Positions 7,353-15,151 of a DNA stretch of 51,541 nt are shown in pieces. Made by a program: the position numbers and the translations under genes. Source of the stretch: Alcaligenaceae bacterium (lineage in GTDB: Bacteria; Pseudomonadota; Gammaproteobacteria; Burkholderiales; Burkholderiaceae_B); contig JAAYGT010000071.1 of assembly GCA_012727555.1 (NCBI GenBank), forward strand, positions 1 to 51,541, given 5' to 3'. Within the stretch, counting starts at the first letter, position 1. Every line of letters begins with the position of its first letter. The notes below the pieces were generated by a model. It was given only the letters and a program-made list of their open reading frames with translations, made no database searches and was not told the origin of the DNA.

Positions 7353-8435
7353 TCAGCGCGCTTGTTGTATCGCGTTCACCAGCGTTGTGTTGGCCTGCAG
7401 CAGCAATTGATCGGCTATGCTGCGAAAGCGGGTGGGGTCGGCCCTGATTTCAAGGTCTTTGCGTGCAAAACCCTGGCCTGTAAGCAAACCCGAAACAACG
7501 CCCAGCGCATTCACGCCCCCATCGGTGACATTACGGGTTGTGCCGTAAGGTTCCTGCGAGAAAACGGCTTGCCCGAGCTTGATCGTTGTGGTGGCGTTGG
7601 GACAATAACCAACGCACTGGCTGCCTTTCAAGGTGCTGTAGGAAATACCGCTGCCTGCCCGAACCGACAGCCCTTGGCCCATTTCAACTTCGGCGTCTCC
7701 GCCCATGACCCGCGTGTTGCCACTGCTGGATGCGTTCAGAAAGTCAATGTAGTAGGTGACTGTCATGACACCTGCATTTTCTTCTTTGATGATGGTCGGA
7801 AAGGCTCGCAGTGGATTGCGCATGTCAAAACCGGCAAATGCCGAACCTGCTCCTGTTTCGCCCGGGAACAGTGCCAGTTTCATGCCGCTGGGCGCCAGCA
7901 TCAGGACATTGCCTGTGGTGCTGCTATCAAGCTTGAGAGGGCTCGGTGAGGCTGCCATGTCGGTATAGGCTTTTGAGCGTGCCAGTTCGGCAGCCTCAAC
8001 AACCTGAAGCCCGGTTGTTTTCAGGCGACTCACGAAGTCTTTGTAGGCTGCATCGGTGATGGCCTGGTAGTCGGCGGCGTCGAGCCCTGTCAGAGTGCCC
8101 GACATGGCTGCCGACTGGGAACCGGTACCGAACAGGCTGCTGCTGCGTGCCGATTCCGAGATTTTTTGTGCAAAAGCAACGCGAAACGCACCGATGACGA
8201 CTTTTTGTTCTGATTTGATGTAATCCGTGCCGGCTGTTTGCACGGGTTGCTGCGGGACACCGAATGCCCCCCGCTGAGTGGCAGGTTGGTCGGTGCCGGT
8301 TGTGACGCAGCCCGTCAGGCCAAAACCAAGCACAAGAGCGCTGGTCGTTGCTGCGAGGCACCTTTTAAAGACAGGACGATGTGTTTGGTTGTTTTTTTTG
8401 TGCCGGCTTACAGCGGATGTTTGCAGAGTGTGCAT
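7353..8435 (-). CDS. Putative lipoprotein of unknown function
   Basis: A 360-residue protein. After a long basic N-terminus comes a hydrophobic stretch ending in the lipobox LTGC (Cys43), so the mature protein should be lipid-anchored. The rest is a mixed alpha/beta sequence with a Ser/Thr/Gly-rich middle, one pair of close cysteines (CVGYC) and a C-terminal segment FRSIADQLLLQANTTLVNAIQ. I do not recognise the family; some features (surface lipoprotein, GxxxG-rich strands) recall CsgG-like secretion lipoproteins, but I cannot support that. ATG 8435 is chosen over the in-frame TTG 8447; the ribosome site is weak. The N-terminal codons include an A8 run. The gene stands alone, followed by a tandem repeat and a terminator. 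Confidence 0.72.
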   Translation of the reverse strand: MHTLQTSAVSRHKKNNQTHRPVFKRCLAATTSALVLGFGLTGCVTTGTDQPATQRGAFGVPQQPVQTAGTDYIKSEQKVVIGAFRVAFAQKISESARSSSLFGTGSQSAAMSGTLTGLDAADYQAITDAAYKDFVSRLKTTGLQVVEAAELARSKAYTDMAASPSPLKLDSSTTGNVLMLAPSGMKLALFPGETGAGSAFAGFDMRNPLRAFPTIIKEENAGVMTVTYYIDFLNASSSGNTRVMGGDAEVEMGQGLSVRAGSGISYSTLKGSQCVGYCPNATTTIKLGQAVFSQEPYGTTRNVTDGGVNALGVVSGLLTGQGFARKDLEIRADPTRFRSIADQLLLQANTTLVNAIQQAR

Positions 8436-8599
8436 GATGTCTCGCAAGGCAGGAGTTGCGGATTGAACAGGGTGTGCAGATGCACCCCCCGGTATGGTTC
8501 AACACGTGTCTCGAGGCCATGCAAACCTGCCACCATCAGCGTGAACGTTACAGAAATTCCTTCTGATATATCAAACGTCACTTGTACTGGATTTTACGC

Positions 8600-8616
8600 G
8601 AATCTGGTACAGATTC
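8600..8616. repeat. Perfect inverted repeat in the lipoprotein/kinase intergenic region
   Basis: GAATCTG, GTA, then CAGATTC, with CCAC and six T following on the plus strand. It lies in the 226-base gap between the sensor kinase stop (8662) and the lipoprotein start (8435). It could be a weak terminator or an operator for the lipoprotein gene. The rest of the gap holds nothing else I can name. Confidence 0.45.
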
Positions 8617-8661
8617 CACTTTTTTGGCGTGTTGCGTTTGTTTTTCAGTACAGTTGCATGA

Positions 8662-10722
8662 TCATGCCGTCTGCAATGGCAGGGTCATGTGCAATGTCAA
8701 GCCCTGGCCTGGGGCTGATTCGACCCAGGCCCAGCCTTTGTGGTGTTGCATGACACTGCGAACCAGTGGCAAGCCCAGGCCTGACCCTTCAATGCTGCCC
8801 GTTGTATTCAGTCGAACGAAACGCCTGAATACACGCTCGGTATCCTCAGAACGAATGCCGGGGCCATGGTCTCGAATCAGAATGTGTGCCTGGCCGTTCT
8901 CAGCATCAGAGACCATGCTCAGGATGATCCGTTGGCCTGTTGTGTCGTATTTAAGTGCATTTTCAACGCCATTGCGCAGTGCGGTCACCAGTTCGGGCAT
9001 GTTTCCTGAAACCCGTATGGTTTCGGAAGGCAGTTCGATACTGAGCCGCGAAGAGGCTTCCGGCAAATGCTTTAGCAAAGGGTCGATGATTGACCTGAGG
9101 TCGATGTCTTTATGTTGACCACTGCCGCGTCCGGTATCCAGACGGGTTAGTGTAAGCAGATCGTTAACCAGTTCCGTCATGGTTGCTGCGCGTTGCCTGA
9201 TTTGTTCTGCCACATGGCCGCGAGTCGATTCGGGTACCAGATCCGCTGCCAGCAGTTCACTGAAGCCCAGTATCGAGGCCAGTGGCGTACGCAGTTCATG
9301 GGCTGCCGTTGCGGCGAAGTCATTGGTCATGCGTTCAAGGCGGTTTTGCGCTGTGATGTCGCGCAGCAGTACGAGTAGACCAACCGGATCGTCTTGCAGT
9401 GATTCCAGCCTGACTTCATAGGTAATGGGAGCGGGTGTATCGAGCTGGATTTCAAAGCGCGTGACACCGGGTGGGTGATCTGTTGTGAGTGCCTTTTCAA
9501 GACTGCAGTAAAAATCGTTGATACGTGCCGTTTTATTCTGGCTGATGTCCGTCTGGAAAACGCGCTCGGCAAAGCTGTGAAGCATCGCGGATTCTGTTTC
9601 CTTTTCATTCCAGCCAAGCAACTTGGCCATCGGGGGATTGCACCCCTCAATGTGATTGCCTTGCTGTGAAAACGCGATGGCGGGATCGGGTATGGCCCGA
9701 AAAAGGTTGGCCATGCGTCGTTCCCGCGACGAGACCTGGTCCAGTGCCTGTGAAAGTTGTTGATCGGATGCGCGGGCCCGTTTGAGCATGCGCCACCGAC
9801 CAATTTCAGCCATAAGTGTAATCAGAGTCAGTAGTGCAGCCGCACTGAGAAGTACGGTTTGCCGTAGCGAGTAAGCGGCCAGCAGATCGTGCGTGGAAAG
9901 ACCAACCACAACAGCCAAAGGAAAATTGGCCACCTGGGCAGCGCTGAGCAAAAGTGCCTTTTGTGCCAATTCAGGCGAAGCAGGGGCGGATTGAATTTCC
10001 GGGGCGGATTTATGCAGCAGTGGCAGCAGATGTGGTTGTTCAGAACCCACGTCAAGGCCAGGTATGTGTTCCCGACTGCGCACCATGCGAATGATTCGGT
10101 CGTTGGTGCCAATGAGTGCGATCAGGCCCCGTGTTCCGATATCAAGCTTGCGATAGCGTTCAGTCAGTTGGACAGGGTCGATTGAAATGACCAGTACACC
10201 CAGCAATTCACCGGCATGTCCCGTCAGGCGGCGGCTCAGCTGGACGGACAGGCGTCCACTGGCACGGCCAATGACCGGGGTGCTGATGAATAAACCTTTG
10301 ACTTGACCTTTCAGGTGGACTTGAATGTGCTCACGGTCAGATAGATCAATCGGTTCAAACTCTTTCAGCGAGGAAGATTGGAGGATGCCGTTCAGGTCAA
10401 CCAGTGCAAGTTGAAGTATGGGCTGTTCGCTCAGGCCATTGCCAGGCAGAAAATGCTGCAACGATGTGTTGATGCCGTGAATCCGTACTTCGCGTTCAAT
10501 AACGTGTGACAGGCGTTCCGCATCAAGCAGAACCTGTTCTGCGTGTGCAGCCAAAGACTCGCTGAGTGTGGCAGATTGCCGTTGTCCAGAGTCGATTTCC
10601 TGGCGATGATCCCACAGCAGAAAGCTGACAATGGCGATCCAGATGCCGGCCAGAAGCAACAGCATGGGATAGCGGACTTGCAACGCCTGTTTCACGTGCC
10701 CGATGGCAAGTTTTTCTTTCAT
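8662..10722 (-). CDS. Membrane sensor histidine kinase with periplasmic sensor and PAS domain
   Basis: A 686-residue two-component sensor. A membrane helix (about 16-36) is followed by a large periplasmic region of dCache/PDC type (about 40-280), a second helix (about 290-312), a PAS domain (about 345-460), the phosphoacceptor domain with HELRTP (His475) and an ATPase domain with N-box NGVENALKYD, G1 DHGPGI, an F-box-like VFRRF and G2 GSGLGL. It should autophosphorylate in response to an external ligand and signal to the response regulator encoded 30 bases upstream in the same operon. The signal is unknown; dCache domains usually bind small organic molecules. No clear ribosome site precedes the ATG. 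Confidence 0.9.
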   Translation of the reverse strand: MKEKLAIGHVKQALQVRYPMLLLLAGIWIAIVSFLLWDHRQEIDSGQRQSATLSESLAAHAEQVLLDAERLSHVIEREVRIHGINTSLQHFLPGNGLSEQPILQLALVDLNGILQSSSLKEFEPIDLSDREHIQVHLKGQVKGLFISTPVIGRASGRLSVQLSRRLTGHAGELLGVLVISIDPVQLTERYRKLDIGTRGLIALIGTNDRIIRMVRSREHIPGLDVGSEQPHLLPLLHKSAPEIQSAPASPELAQKALLLSAAQVANFPLAVVVGLSTHDLLAAYSLRQTVLLSAAALLTLITLMAEIGRWRMLKRARASDQQLSQALDQVSSRERRMANLFRAIPDPAIAFSQQGNHIEGCNPPMAKLLGWNEKETESAMLHSFAERVFQTDISQNKTARINDFYCSLEKALTTDHPPGVTRFEIQLDTPAPITYEVRLESLQDDPVGLLVLLRDITAQNRLERMTNDFAATAAHELRTPLASILGFSELLAADLVPESTRGHVAEQIRQRAATMTELVNDLLTLTRLDTGRGSGQHKDIDLRSIIDPLLKHLPEASSRLSIELPSETIRVSGNMPELVTALRNGVENALKYDTTGQRIILSMVSDAENGQAHILIRDHGPGIRSEDTERVFRRFVRLNTTGSIEGSGLGLPLVRSVMQHHKGWAWVESAPGQGLTLHMTLPLQTA

Positions 10723-10752
10723 GGCGCGGGCCCGCTGGGTGCAAACGGTGTA

Positions 10753-11403
10753 TCAGGGTGACGTTGCTGGATCTGCCGTATTCCCCGCTGAAACAAGGGC
10801 GCGGTATTCGTCGGACAGCAGGCGCATGACAACGGCAAGCGGCGCGGGTTTCACGATGGCCTGAACGGCATCAGGCAAGCCCCCTCGTTCTTCAATTTCG
10901 GTTGAAGTAAGCGCCGAGATGACGTAGATGGTGGTGTTCTGTGTTTCCGGAAGATCAAGAAGCGAACGAATCATGCGAAAACCATCCATGCCGGGCAGCA
11001 TCAGGTCGGCAATGATGACGTGCGGACGTTTTGAGCCTGCCTTGATCAGCCCACCGAAACCATCGTGCGCTGTTTCAAGATCAACCGGGAATGGCAGGCT
11101 GCCGATCGCCAATTCGTAGATTTCTTGAAGATGTGGGTCATCTTCGACGATGAGCACACGCAGGGCTTTCTGATCGGGACTGGATGCCTGATCATCTGCG
11201 AGGTTGCTGCGCCGTTCGATGGATTGTACGCGTTGACGCAGCATGGCTTCAACCGCGCTGCGTTGGATGCGGCGGTGCCCCCCAGGCGTTTTCCAGGCTT
11301 CAAGCGCTCCAGCTTCAACCCAGAGCTGAACGGTGCGCACCGAAACGCCAAGCAGATGAGCTGCTTCACGGGTGGATACGATGTCGTTGCTCGGGGTATT
11401 CAT
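10753..11403 (-). CDS. Response regulator with N-terminal MerR/excisionase-type HTH and C-terminal receiver
   Basis: A 216-residue regulator with reversed domain order. Residues 9-56 form a BldC/excisionase-type helix-turn-helix (STREAAHLLGVSVRTVQLW, then TPGGHRR), and residues 82-200 form a receiver with the acidic pair D88-D89, phosphoacceptor D133 (IADLMLPGMDG) and the conserved lysine in IVKPAP. The start ATG 11403 is preferred because upstream codons to 11493 are not protein-like. It is transcribed before the sensor kinase, 30 bases apart, so the two form a cognate pair. Target genes cannot be read from sequence. Confidence 0.87.
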   Translation of the reverse strand: MNTPSNDIVSTREAAHLLGVSVRTVQLWVEAGALEAWKTPGGHRRIQRSAVEAMLRQRVQSIERRSNLADDQASSPDQKALRVLIVEDDPHLQEIYELAIGSLPFPVDLETAHDGFGGLIKAGSKRPHVIIADLMLPGMDGFRMIRSLLDLPETQNTTIYVISALTSTEIEERGGLPDAVQAIVKPAPLAVVMRLLSDEYRALVSAGNTADPATSP

Positions 11404-11600
11404 GGCGTGATTGATAATTTTGAAAATCGGTTGGATTGTAATGGATGGGCAGGTTGTGCACCGGTTTTGATTTGAAGTGAATGATAGTACCAATCACTCA
11501 GAATTCGAACCTTTTATCTGTAATTTTTCATTATTTTCATCTTGTTTATCCATTTGTCTTGCGCGTTTCATAGGTTATTGTAAGAAAAGATATGTAATTA

Positions 11601-11614
11601 TTGATATATATTAA
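11601..11614. promoter_or_regulatory. Near-consensus FNR site in the fnr-like promoter region
   Basis: TTGATATATATTAA matches the FNR consensus TTGAT-N4-ATCAA at 9 of 10 defined positions. It lies just upstream of a TATAAT hexamer and about 125 bases before the FNR-type gene, suggesting autoregulation. Confidence 0.5.
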
Positions 11615-11627
11615 TTTTCCAATCGGC

Positions 11628-11633
11628 TATAAT
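11628..11633 (+). promoter_or_regulatory. Candidate -10 element TATAAT for the FNR-type gene
   Basis: A perfect TATAAT sits in an AT-rich stretch (11500-11690) in the 335-base gap between the response regulator and the FNR-type gene. The overlapping or adjacent FNR-like site would be near -33. No good -35 element is seen, which fits an activator- or repressor-dependent promoter. Confidence 0.45.
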
Positions 11634-11738
11634 TGATAAATTCGAAAATTACGTATTTTAAGATCTGGTTTCAATATTCTGGTTTTCACCAAAAACTGGC
11701 CAGCTGGTCTTGGGCCTTGCCGATGCAAGGCGCTGTCG

Positions 11739-12479
11739 ATGCCCACACATAGTGTTTTAACTTCTGAAGCCTTGCAGTGTTCGGCGTGTGCCCTTAGTCA
11801 CGTGTGCGTGCCGTCGTGTGTTTCTCCCGATGACATTACACGCCTTGATGGCCTGGTCAAGAGGCGACTTCGTGTTTCGCGTGGTTCACACTTGTTTGCC
11901 CAGGGTGAAATTGCGGATGCTATTTACAGCATTCGTTTCGGTTCATTCAAAACGCACCTCAAGAACGCAAGTGAGAGGGCTCATATCACGGGGTTTCATT
12001 TGCCTTCCGGAGTCCTTGGCCTCGATGGGCAAGCGTCAGGTACGCATGTTTCCGAAGCCATTGCACTCGAAGACAGTGAAGTCTGTGTGATTGATCTGCA
12101 TGAGTTCGATGCGTTCACAGGCAGCTTGCCCGGCGTTCGCGGCTGGTTACGCCGGATCATGAGTCAGGAAATCAGACGCGCTTGCCAATTGATGTTCATC
12201 TTGGGGAATTTGCGTTCCGACCAGCGTCTTGCCGGCTTTCTGGTGCGTTATTCAAACGGCCTTGCTGCGTTAGGGTATGCGCCAAATGCGTTCGTGCTTC
12301 GCATGACACGGGAAGAGATTGGCAATCATCTTGGGTTGACACTTGAGACAGTGAGCAGGGTCTTCACCCAGCTTGCCGACGCAGGCTTGTTAACCGTGCA
12401 ACAACGCGATGTGGTGATTCTTGACAGACCTGCGCTCACCCGACTGGCCGGCCCGGATTTCGGGTGCAATGCGTATTGA
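11739..12479 (+). CDS. fnr: FNR-type oxygen-sensing Crp-family transcription regulator
   Basis: A 246-residue Crp/FNR regulator. The N-terminus has cysteines at 14, 17 and 23 with the spacing C-x2-C-x5-C, the same as the iron-sulfur ligands of E. coli FNR, and Cys116 lies where FNR has its fourth ligand. The C-terminal helix-turn-helix carries the FNR recognition residues E203-x2-S206-R207 (LGLTLETVSR), which read TTGAT half-sites. It should hold an oxygen-labile 4Fe-4S cluster and switch genes at low oxygen. Two candidate FNR sites occur in this window: one in its own promoter region (11601) and one upstream of the phosphate transporter (45203). It is a single-gene unit followed by an inverted repeat. 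Confidence 0.9.
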   Translation: MPTHSVLTSEALQCSACALSHVCVPSCVSPDDITRLDGLVKRRLRVSRGSHLFAQGEIADAIYSIRFGSFKTHLKNASERAHITGFHLPSGVLGLDGQASGTHVSEAIALEDSEVCVIDLHEFDAFTGSLPGVRGWLRRIMSQEIRRACQLMFILGNLRSDQRLAGFLVRYSNGLAALGYAPNAFVLRMTREEIGNHLGLTLETVSRVFTQLADAGLLTVQQRDVVILDRPALTRLAGPDFGCNAY

Positions 12480-12503
12480 GATTCTGTGGCGACCCTGGAT
12501 AAA

Positions 12504-12530
12504 AAGCATTACGATTCCCGCATAATGCTT
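12504..12530. repeat. Inverted repeat downstream of the FNR-type gene
   Basis: AAGCATTA, 11 bases, then TAATGCTT, a perfect 8-bp repeat 25 bases past the stop. There is no T-run, so it may be a weak terminator or an operator for the thioesterase gene. Confidence 0.45.
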
Positions 12531-12549
12531 AAACTTGCTTTATCAGGTT

Positions 12550-12563
12550 TGATTTTAAAATCA
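12550..12563. promoter_or_regulatory. Perfect 14-bp palindrome before the thioesterase gene
   Basis: TGATTTTAAAATCA, 27 bases upstream of ATG 12590. It has the size and position of a repressor or activator operator; I cannot name the protein. It is not a standard FNR site because the half-sites are contiguous. Confidence 0.4.
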
Positions 12564-12589
12564 TCAAGTAAATTTTAGGGTTGGATTTA

Positions 12590-13054
12590 ATGAAATTCGG
12601 AAAATCAAATATTTTAAATGAGATAAATGATTCATTTTCTGGTGTTGAGCGGGTGATCCCGGCAGGATTTGCCCCTTACAAAGTCTTGAGTGCGTTCATG
12701 GAGTTGATGGGTGATATCTATGCCCGTCCCGAAGGCGAGGGCCGCATCACACTTGGGCTTTACATCAGCGAAAGGCATTTGAACCATCAGGAAGCGGTGC
12801 ATGGCGGTATGGTGGCCACGCTGGCTGATAACACCATGGGCTATCATGCGCGTTTGGCACTTGGCAGCCCAATTGCGACAGTCAGCCTGAACGTTGATTA
12901 CCTTGGGCGTTTACAGCTGGGTGACTGGCTGGAAGTCAGTTGTCAGGTTGATCGCTGTGGCAAGCGTCTGGTCTTTCTGGCCTGTTCAGGTGCTGTCAAC
13001 GGGCAAACAGCCTTCAGGGCGCATGGTGTTTTTTCGGCTATTCGCAGAGGCTGA
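12590..13054 (+). CDS. PaaI-type hotdog thioesterase
   Basis: A 154-residue single hotdog-fold protein. The signature HGGM (71-74) followed by LAD (78-80) is that of PaaI/YbgC-like acyl-CoA thioesterases, with the central helix after it and strands TVSLNVDYLGRL. It probably hydrolyses an acyl-CoA or aryl-CoA in the cytoplasm; the substrate cannot be told from sequence. ATG 12590 is chosen because AGGG lies nine bases upstream; an in-frame TTG at 12581 abuts that motif. It converges on the DMT transporter with only three bases between stop codons. Confidence 0.85.
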   Translation: MKFGKSNILNEINDSFSGVERVIPAGFAPYKVLSAFMELMGDIYARPEGEGRITLGLYISERHLNHQEAVHGGMVATLADNTMGYHARLALGSPIATVSLNVDYLGRLQLGDWLEVSCQVDRCGKRLVFLACSGAVNGQTAFRAHGVFSAIRRG

Positions 13055-13057
13055 CTT

Positions 13058-13975
13058 TCAGGGGCGTGTTTGTCGGCCAAAATGCATCAGTGCCATACCT
13101 GTAACGGCAATCAGCCCGCCAAAAAGCAGTGAAATACCCAGTCTCTCGCCCAGCAATACACCTGAAAAAAATAGACCGAACACCGGCACCAGAGTGATAT
13201 ACCCCGAAGCGGCACCTGCCCCAATGGCTTTGACCCCGTCAAAATACCACGCGTAGGCCAGGGCGGTGGATGCAAATGCAAGAACCAGCAGGCTGATCCA
13301 GGCGCTGGCCGGCGCGTCTGGCAGCGCAGCCCAGGTTGCAGGGCCTTCGGCAAGCAGGCTGGTTGTGACCAGCATGCCTGCCCCCAAGACCGAGGTAACT
13401 GTTGTTGTTGTCAGCGCATCGATCCCTGTCAGTACAGCCCGCCCGATCAGTGTGTAGGCCACCCAGCAGGCCACGCAGCCCAGCAAAAGGAAACCGCCCG
13501 CGTTGACACCATCGTGAATAAACGAGAGCGGACGGCCATCGGTGATTGCCAGCGTGGCACCTACGGCCGCCAGCAGCATGCCCAGTGCTATTTTTCCGTT
13601 CAGGCGTTCGTGAAAAACCACTGCGGCCATCAGCAGGGTGACGGCCGGGTTCAGGGTAACAATGATCGATGCCTTGCCGGCAGGAACAAATTGCAGTGCC
13701 AGCATGAAAAAGGACGCATAGCCCAGCACGCCTGTTGCTGAAGCCAGTGTCAGATTCAGCCATTGCCGTTTGTTCAGGACACGTACTGTACGAAAACGGT
13801 TGTAGCGATACAACCAGACCAGCAGTACGGCACCAGCGATGACAAATCGCAGGCCTGATGCCGTAAGGGGCTGCATGTACTGCCCGGTCAGGCGGCCCAA
13901 TGGCCAGGCGGCACCCCACAGGGCGGCCATGCCCAGCAGACGCAGGTGAATGGAAACAATGGAAGGGGAGGTCAT
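13058..13975 (-). CDS. DMT-superfamily (EamA) transporter
   Basis: A 305-residue membrane protein with about ten hydrophobic helices arranged as two EamA repeats of roughly 140 residues each, beginning LRLLGMAALWGAAWPLGR, with the second repeat around ACWVAYTLIGRAVL. Members export amino acids, nucleosides or drugs across the inner membrane. The substrate is not predictable and the neighbours give no hint. Its stop lies three bases from that of the thioesterase on the opposite strand. Confidence 0.87.
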   Translation of the reverse strand: MTSPSIVSIHLRLLGMAALWGAAWPLGRLTGQYMQPLTASGLRFVIAGAVLLVWLYRYNRFRTVRVLNKRQWLNLTLASATGVLGYASFFMLALQFVPAGKASIIVTLNPAVTLLMAAVVFHERLNGKIALGMLLAAVGATLAITDGRPLSFIHDGVNAGGFLLLGCVACWVAYTLIGRAVLTGIDALTTTTVTSVLGAGMLVTTSLLAEGPATWAALPDAPASAWISLLVLAFASTALAYAWYFDGVKAIGAGAASGYITLVPVFGLFFSGVLLGERLGISLLFGGLIAVTGMALMHFGRQTRP

Positions 13976-14044
13976 GGCGCGCAGGAATACCGGTATCGGA
14001 ATGTGAAACTATGCAGCAAGGGGATGGCCATTAAGCAGCGTGAT

Positions 14045-14908
14045 TCACCGAAAAACCAGCGAATCGACCAGGGCTTCTTTTTCTTTGGGAACCAGCAGGA
14101 TGTCGCTGACTCGTGAAAATGTCCGGCTGATGGCCAGCGGGCATGGAACCCGTTGTTTGGTTCCGGTTACGCGCAGCCAGTTTCTGCGCACCCAGCCCAT
14201 GGGTTGCCGTTTCCAGTAGTCTGTACTGGTGTTCCAGATGAGCGGGTAAAAAAGGTACTCGCTTAGTATACTGGGCCGGGCGTGCTCTTCCAGAAGCCAG
14301 CCTTTGTCCTGTTCCCATTCCATCAGGATAACCGGCCGGTGACGGGAAATTGTGTGCCGCAGTCCGCGGATTACGGCATGTTCATGGCCTTCAACATCGA
14401 TCTTGATGAAATCGATGGCGCCGGGCGGTTGCTCGTGCAAAACAGCATCACCGATTTTCAGGGTAATGATGTCTTCTTCATGGTTTTGGGTGTCCATGTT
14501 GGTGCGTACCAGACTTGATCCGCCCAGGTTTCCCGATGTTTCCACATACAGTGTCTGTACCGTATCGCTGTCAGACAGCCCGATCTGGAAAGGCTGTACA
14601 TGGTTCAATCCATTGGCCTGCAGATTCTGGCTCAGCATGGAAAAAGCGCGTGCACCCGGTTCGAAAGAAAGTACTTTATGTGCAAAACGGCTGAACATCA
14701 GCGTGTGATTGCCTATGTTGGCTCCGATGTCAAGAATAACCTCCGGCTTCAGACGACCGAAAAGGTCTTCAAGAAGAAGCAATGTTTCGAGATCGTAGAT
14801 CGTATTCCGTAAAACCTTCTGCCCGATGAAGTCGGTCGGGTCGATCAGGATGCGCTGACCGTAGCGGTTTTTTGCCCATTGGGTTGTGCCGGATGCAGCC
14901 GTTGTCAC
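14045..14908 (-). CDS. FkbM family SAM-dependent methyltransferase
   Basis: A protein of about 287 residues with the FkbM methyltransferase core: the SAM-binding motif ILDIGANIGNHT, the acidic end of strand 2 in SFEPGARAF, and the family motif FIKIDVEGHEHAVIRG. Such enzymes O-methylate sugars or natural products. I place the start at GTG 14908, preceded by AGGAAC at suitable distance. A longer version from TTG 14944 adds 12 residues but has a poorer ribosome site. It stands between unrelated genes, divergent from the GntP permease, and no polysaccharide cluster surrounds it, so the substrate stays open. Confidence 0.83.
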   Translation of the reverse strand: MTTAASGTTQWAKNRYGQRILIDPTDFIGQKVLRNTIYDLETLLLLEDLFGRLKPEVILDIGANIGNHTLMFSRFAHKVLSFEPGARAFSMLSQNLQANGLNHVQPFQIGLSDSDTVQTLYVETSGNLGGSSLVRTNMDTQNHEEDIITLKIGDAVLHEQPPGAIDFIKIDVEGHEHAVIRGLRHTISRHRPVILMEWEQDKGWLLEEHARPSILSEYLFYPLIWNTSTDYWKRQPMGWVRRNWLRVTGTKQRVPCPLAISRTFSRVSDILLVPKEKEALVDSLVFR

Positions 14909-15082
14909 GGTGAGTTCCTGTGTGTCAAGTTTTTGTGTCGGCAATCATAACAAGCGTACCGGAAATCTGCCCGGATCGATGGGCCCGATACATTCACCTT
15001 CATAGGGCTGCAACAGTGGGCGTGAATGCCGTGTACAAAAATGTCACATTCAACCTGCTAAACTCACGCGTTTTTGGTGCCG

Positions 15083-15100
15083 GGGTTCATATCCGAACCC
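15083..15100. promoter_or_regulatory. Inverted repeat in the GntP permease leader
   Basis: GGGTTC, six bases, GAACCC, a perfect 6-bp repeat 52-69 bases before ATG 15152. It may be an operator or a leader hairpin. The rest of the 243-base gap back to the FkbM gene shows no other clear element. Confidence 0.35.
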
Positions 15101-15151
15101 TTTGGTTGGCGCGCCAGAAACCATTTCTCACCCTGAAAGGAGTTTTCCGGC

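Noticed and set aside
8574-8583. Palindrome TGATATATCA as an FNR site
   Set aside because: Half-site spacing is two bases rather than four, so it does not fit the consensus.
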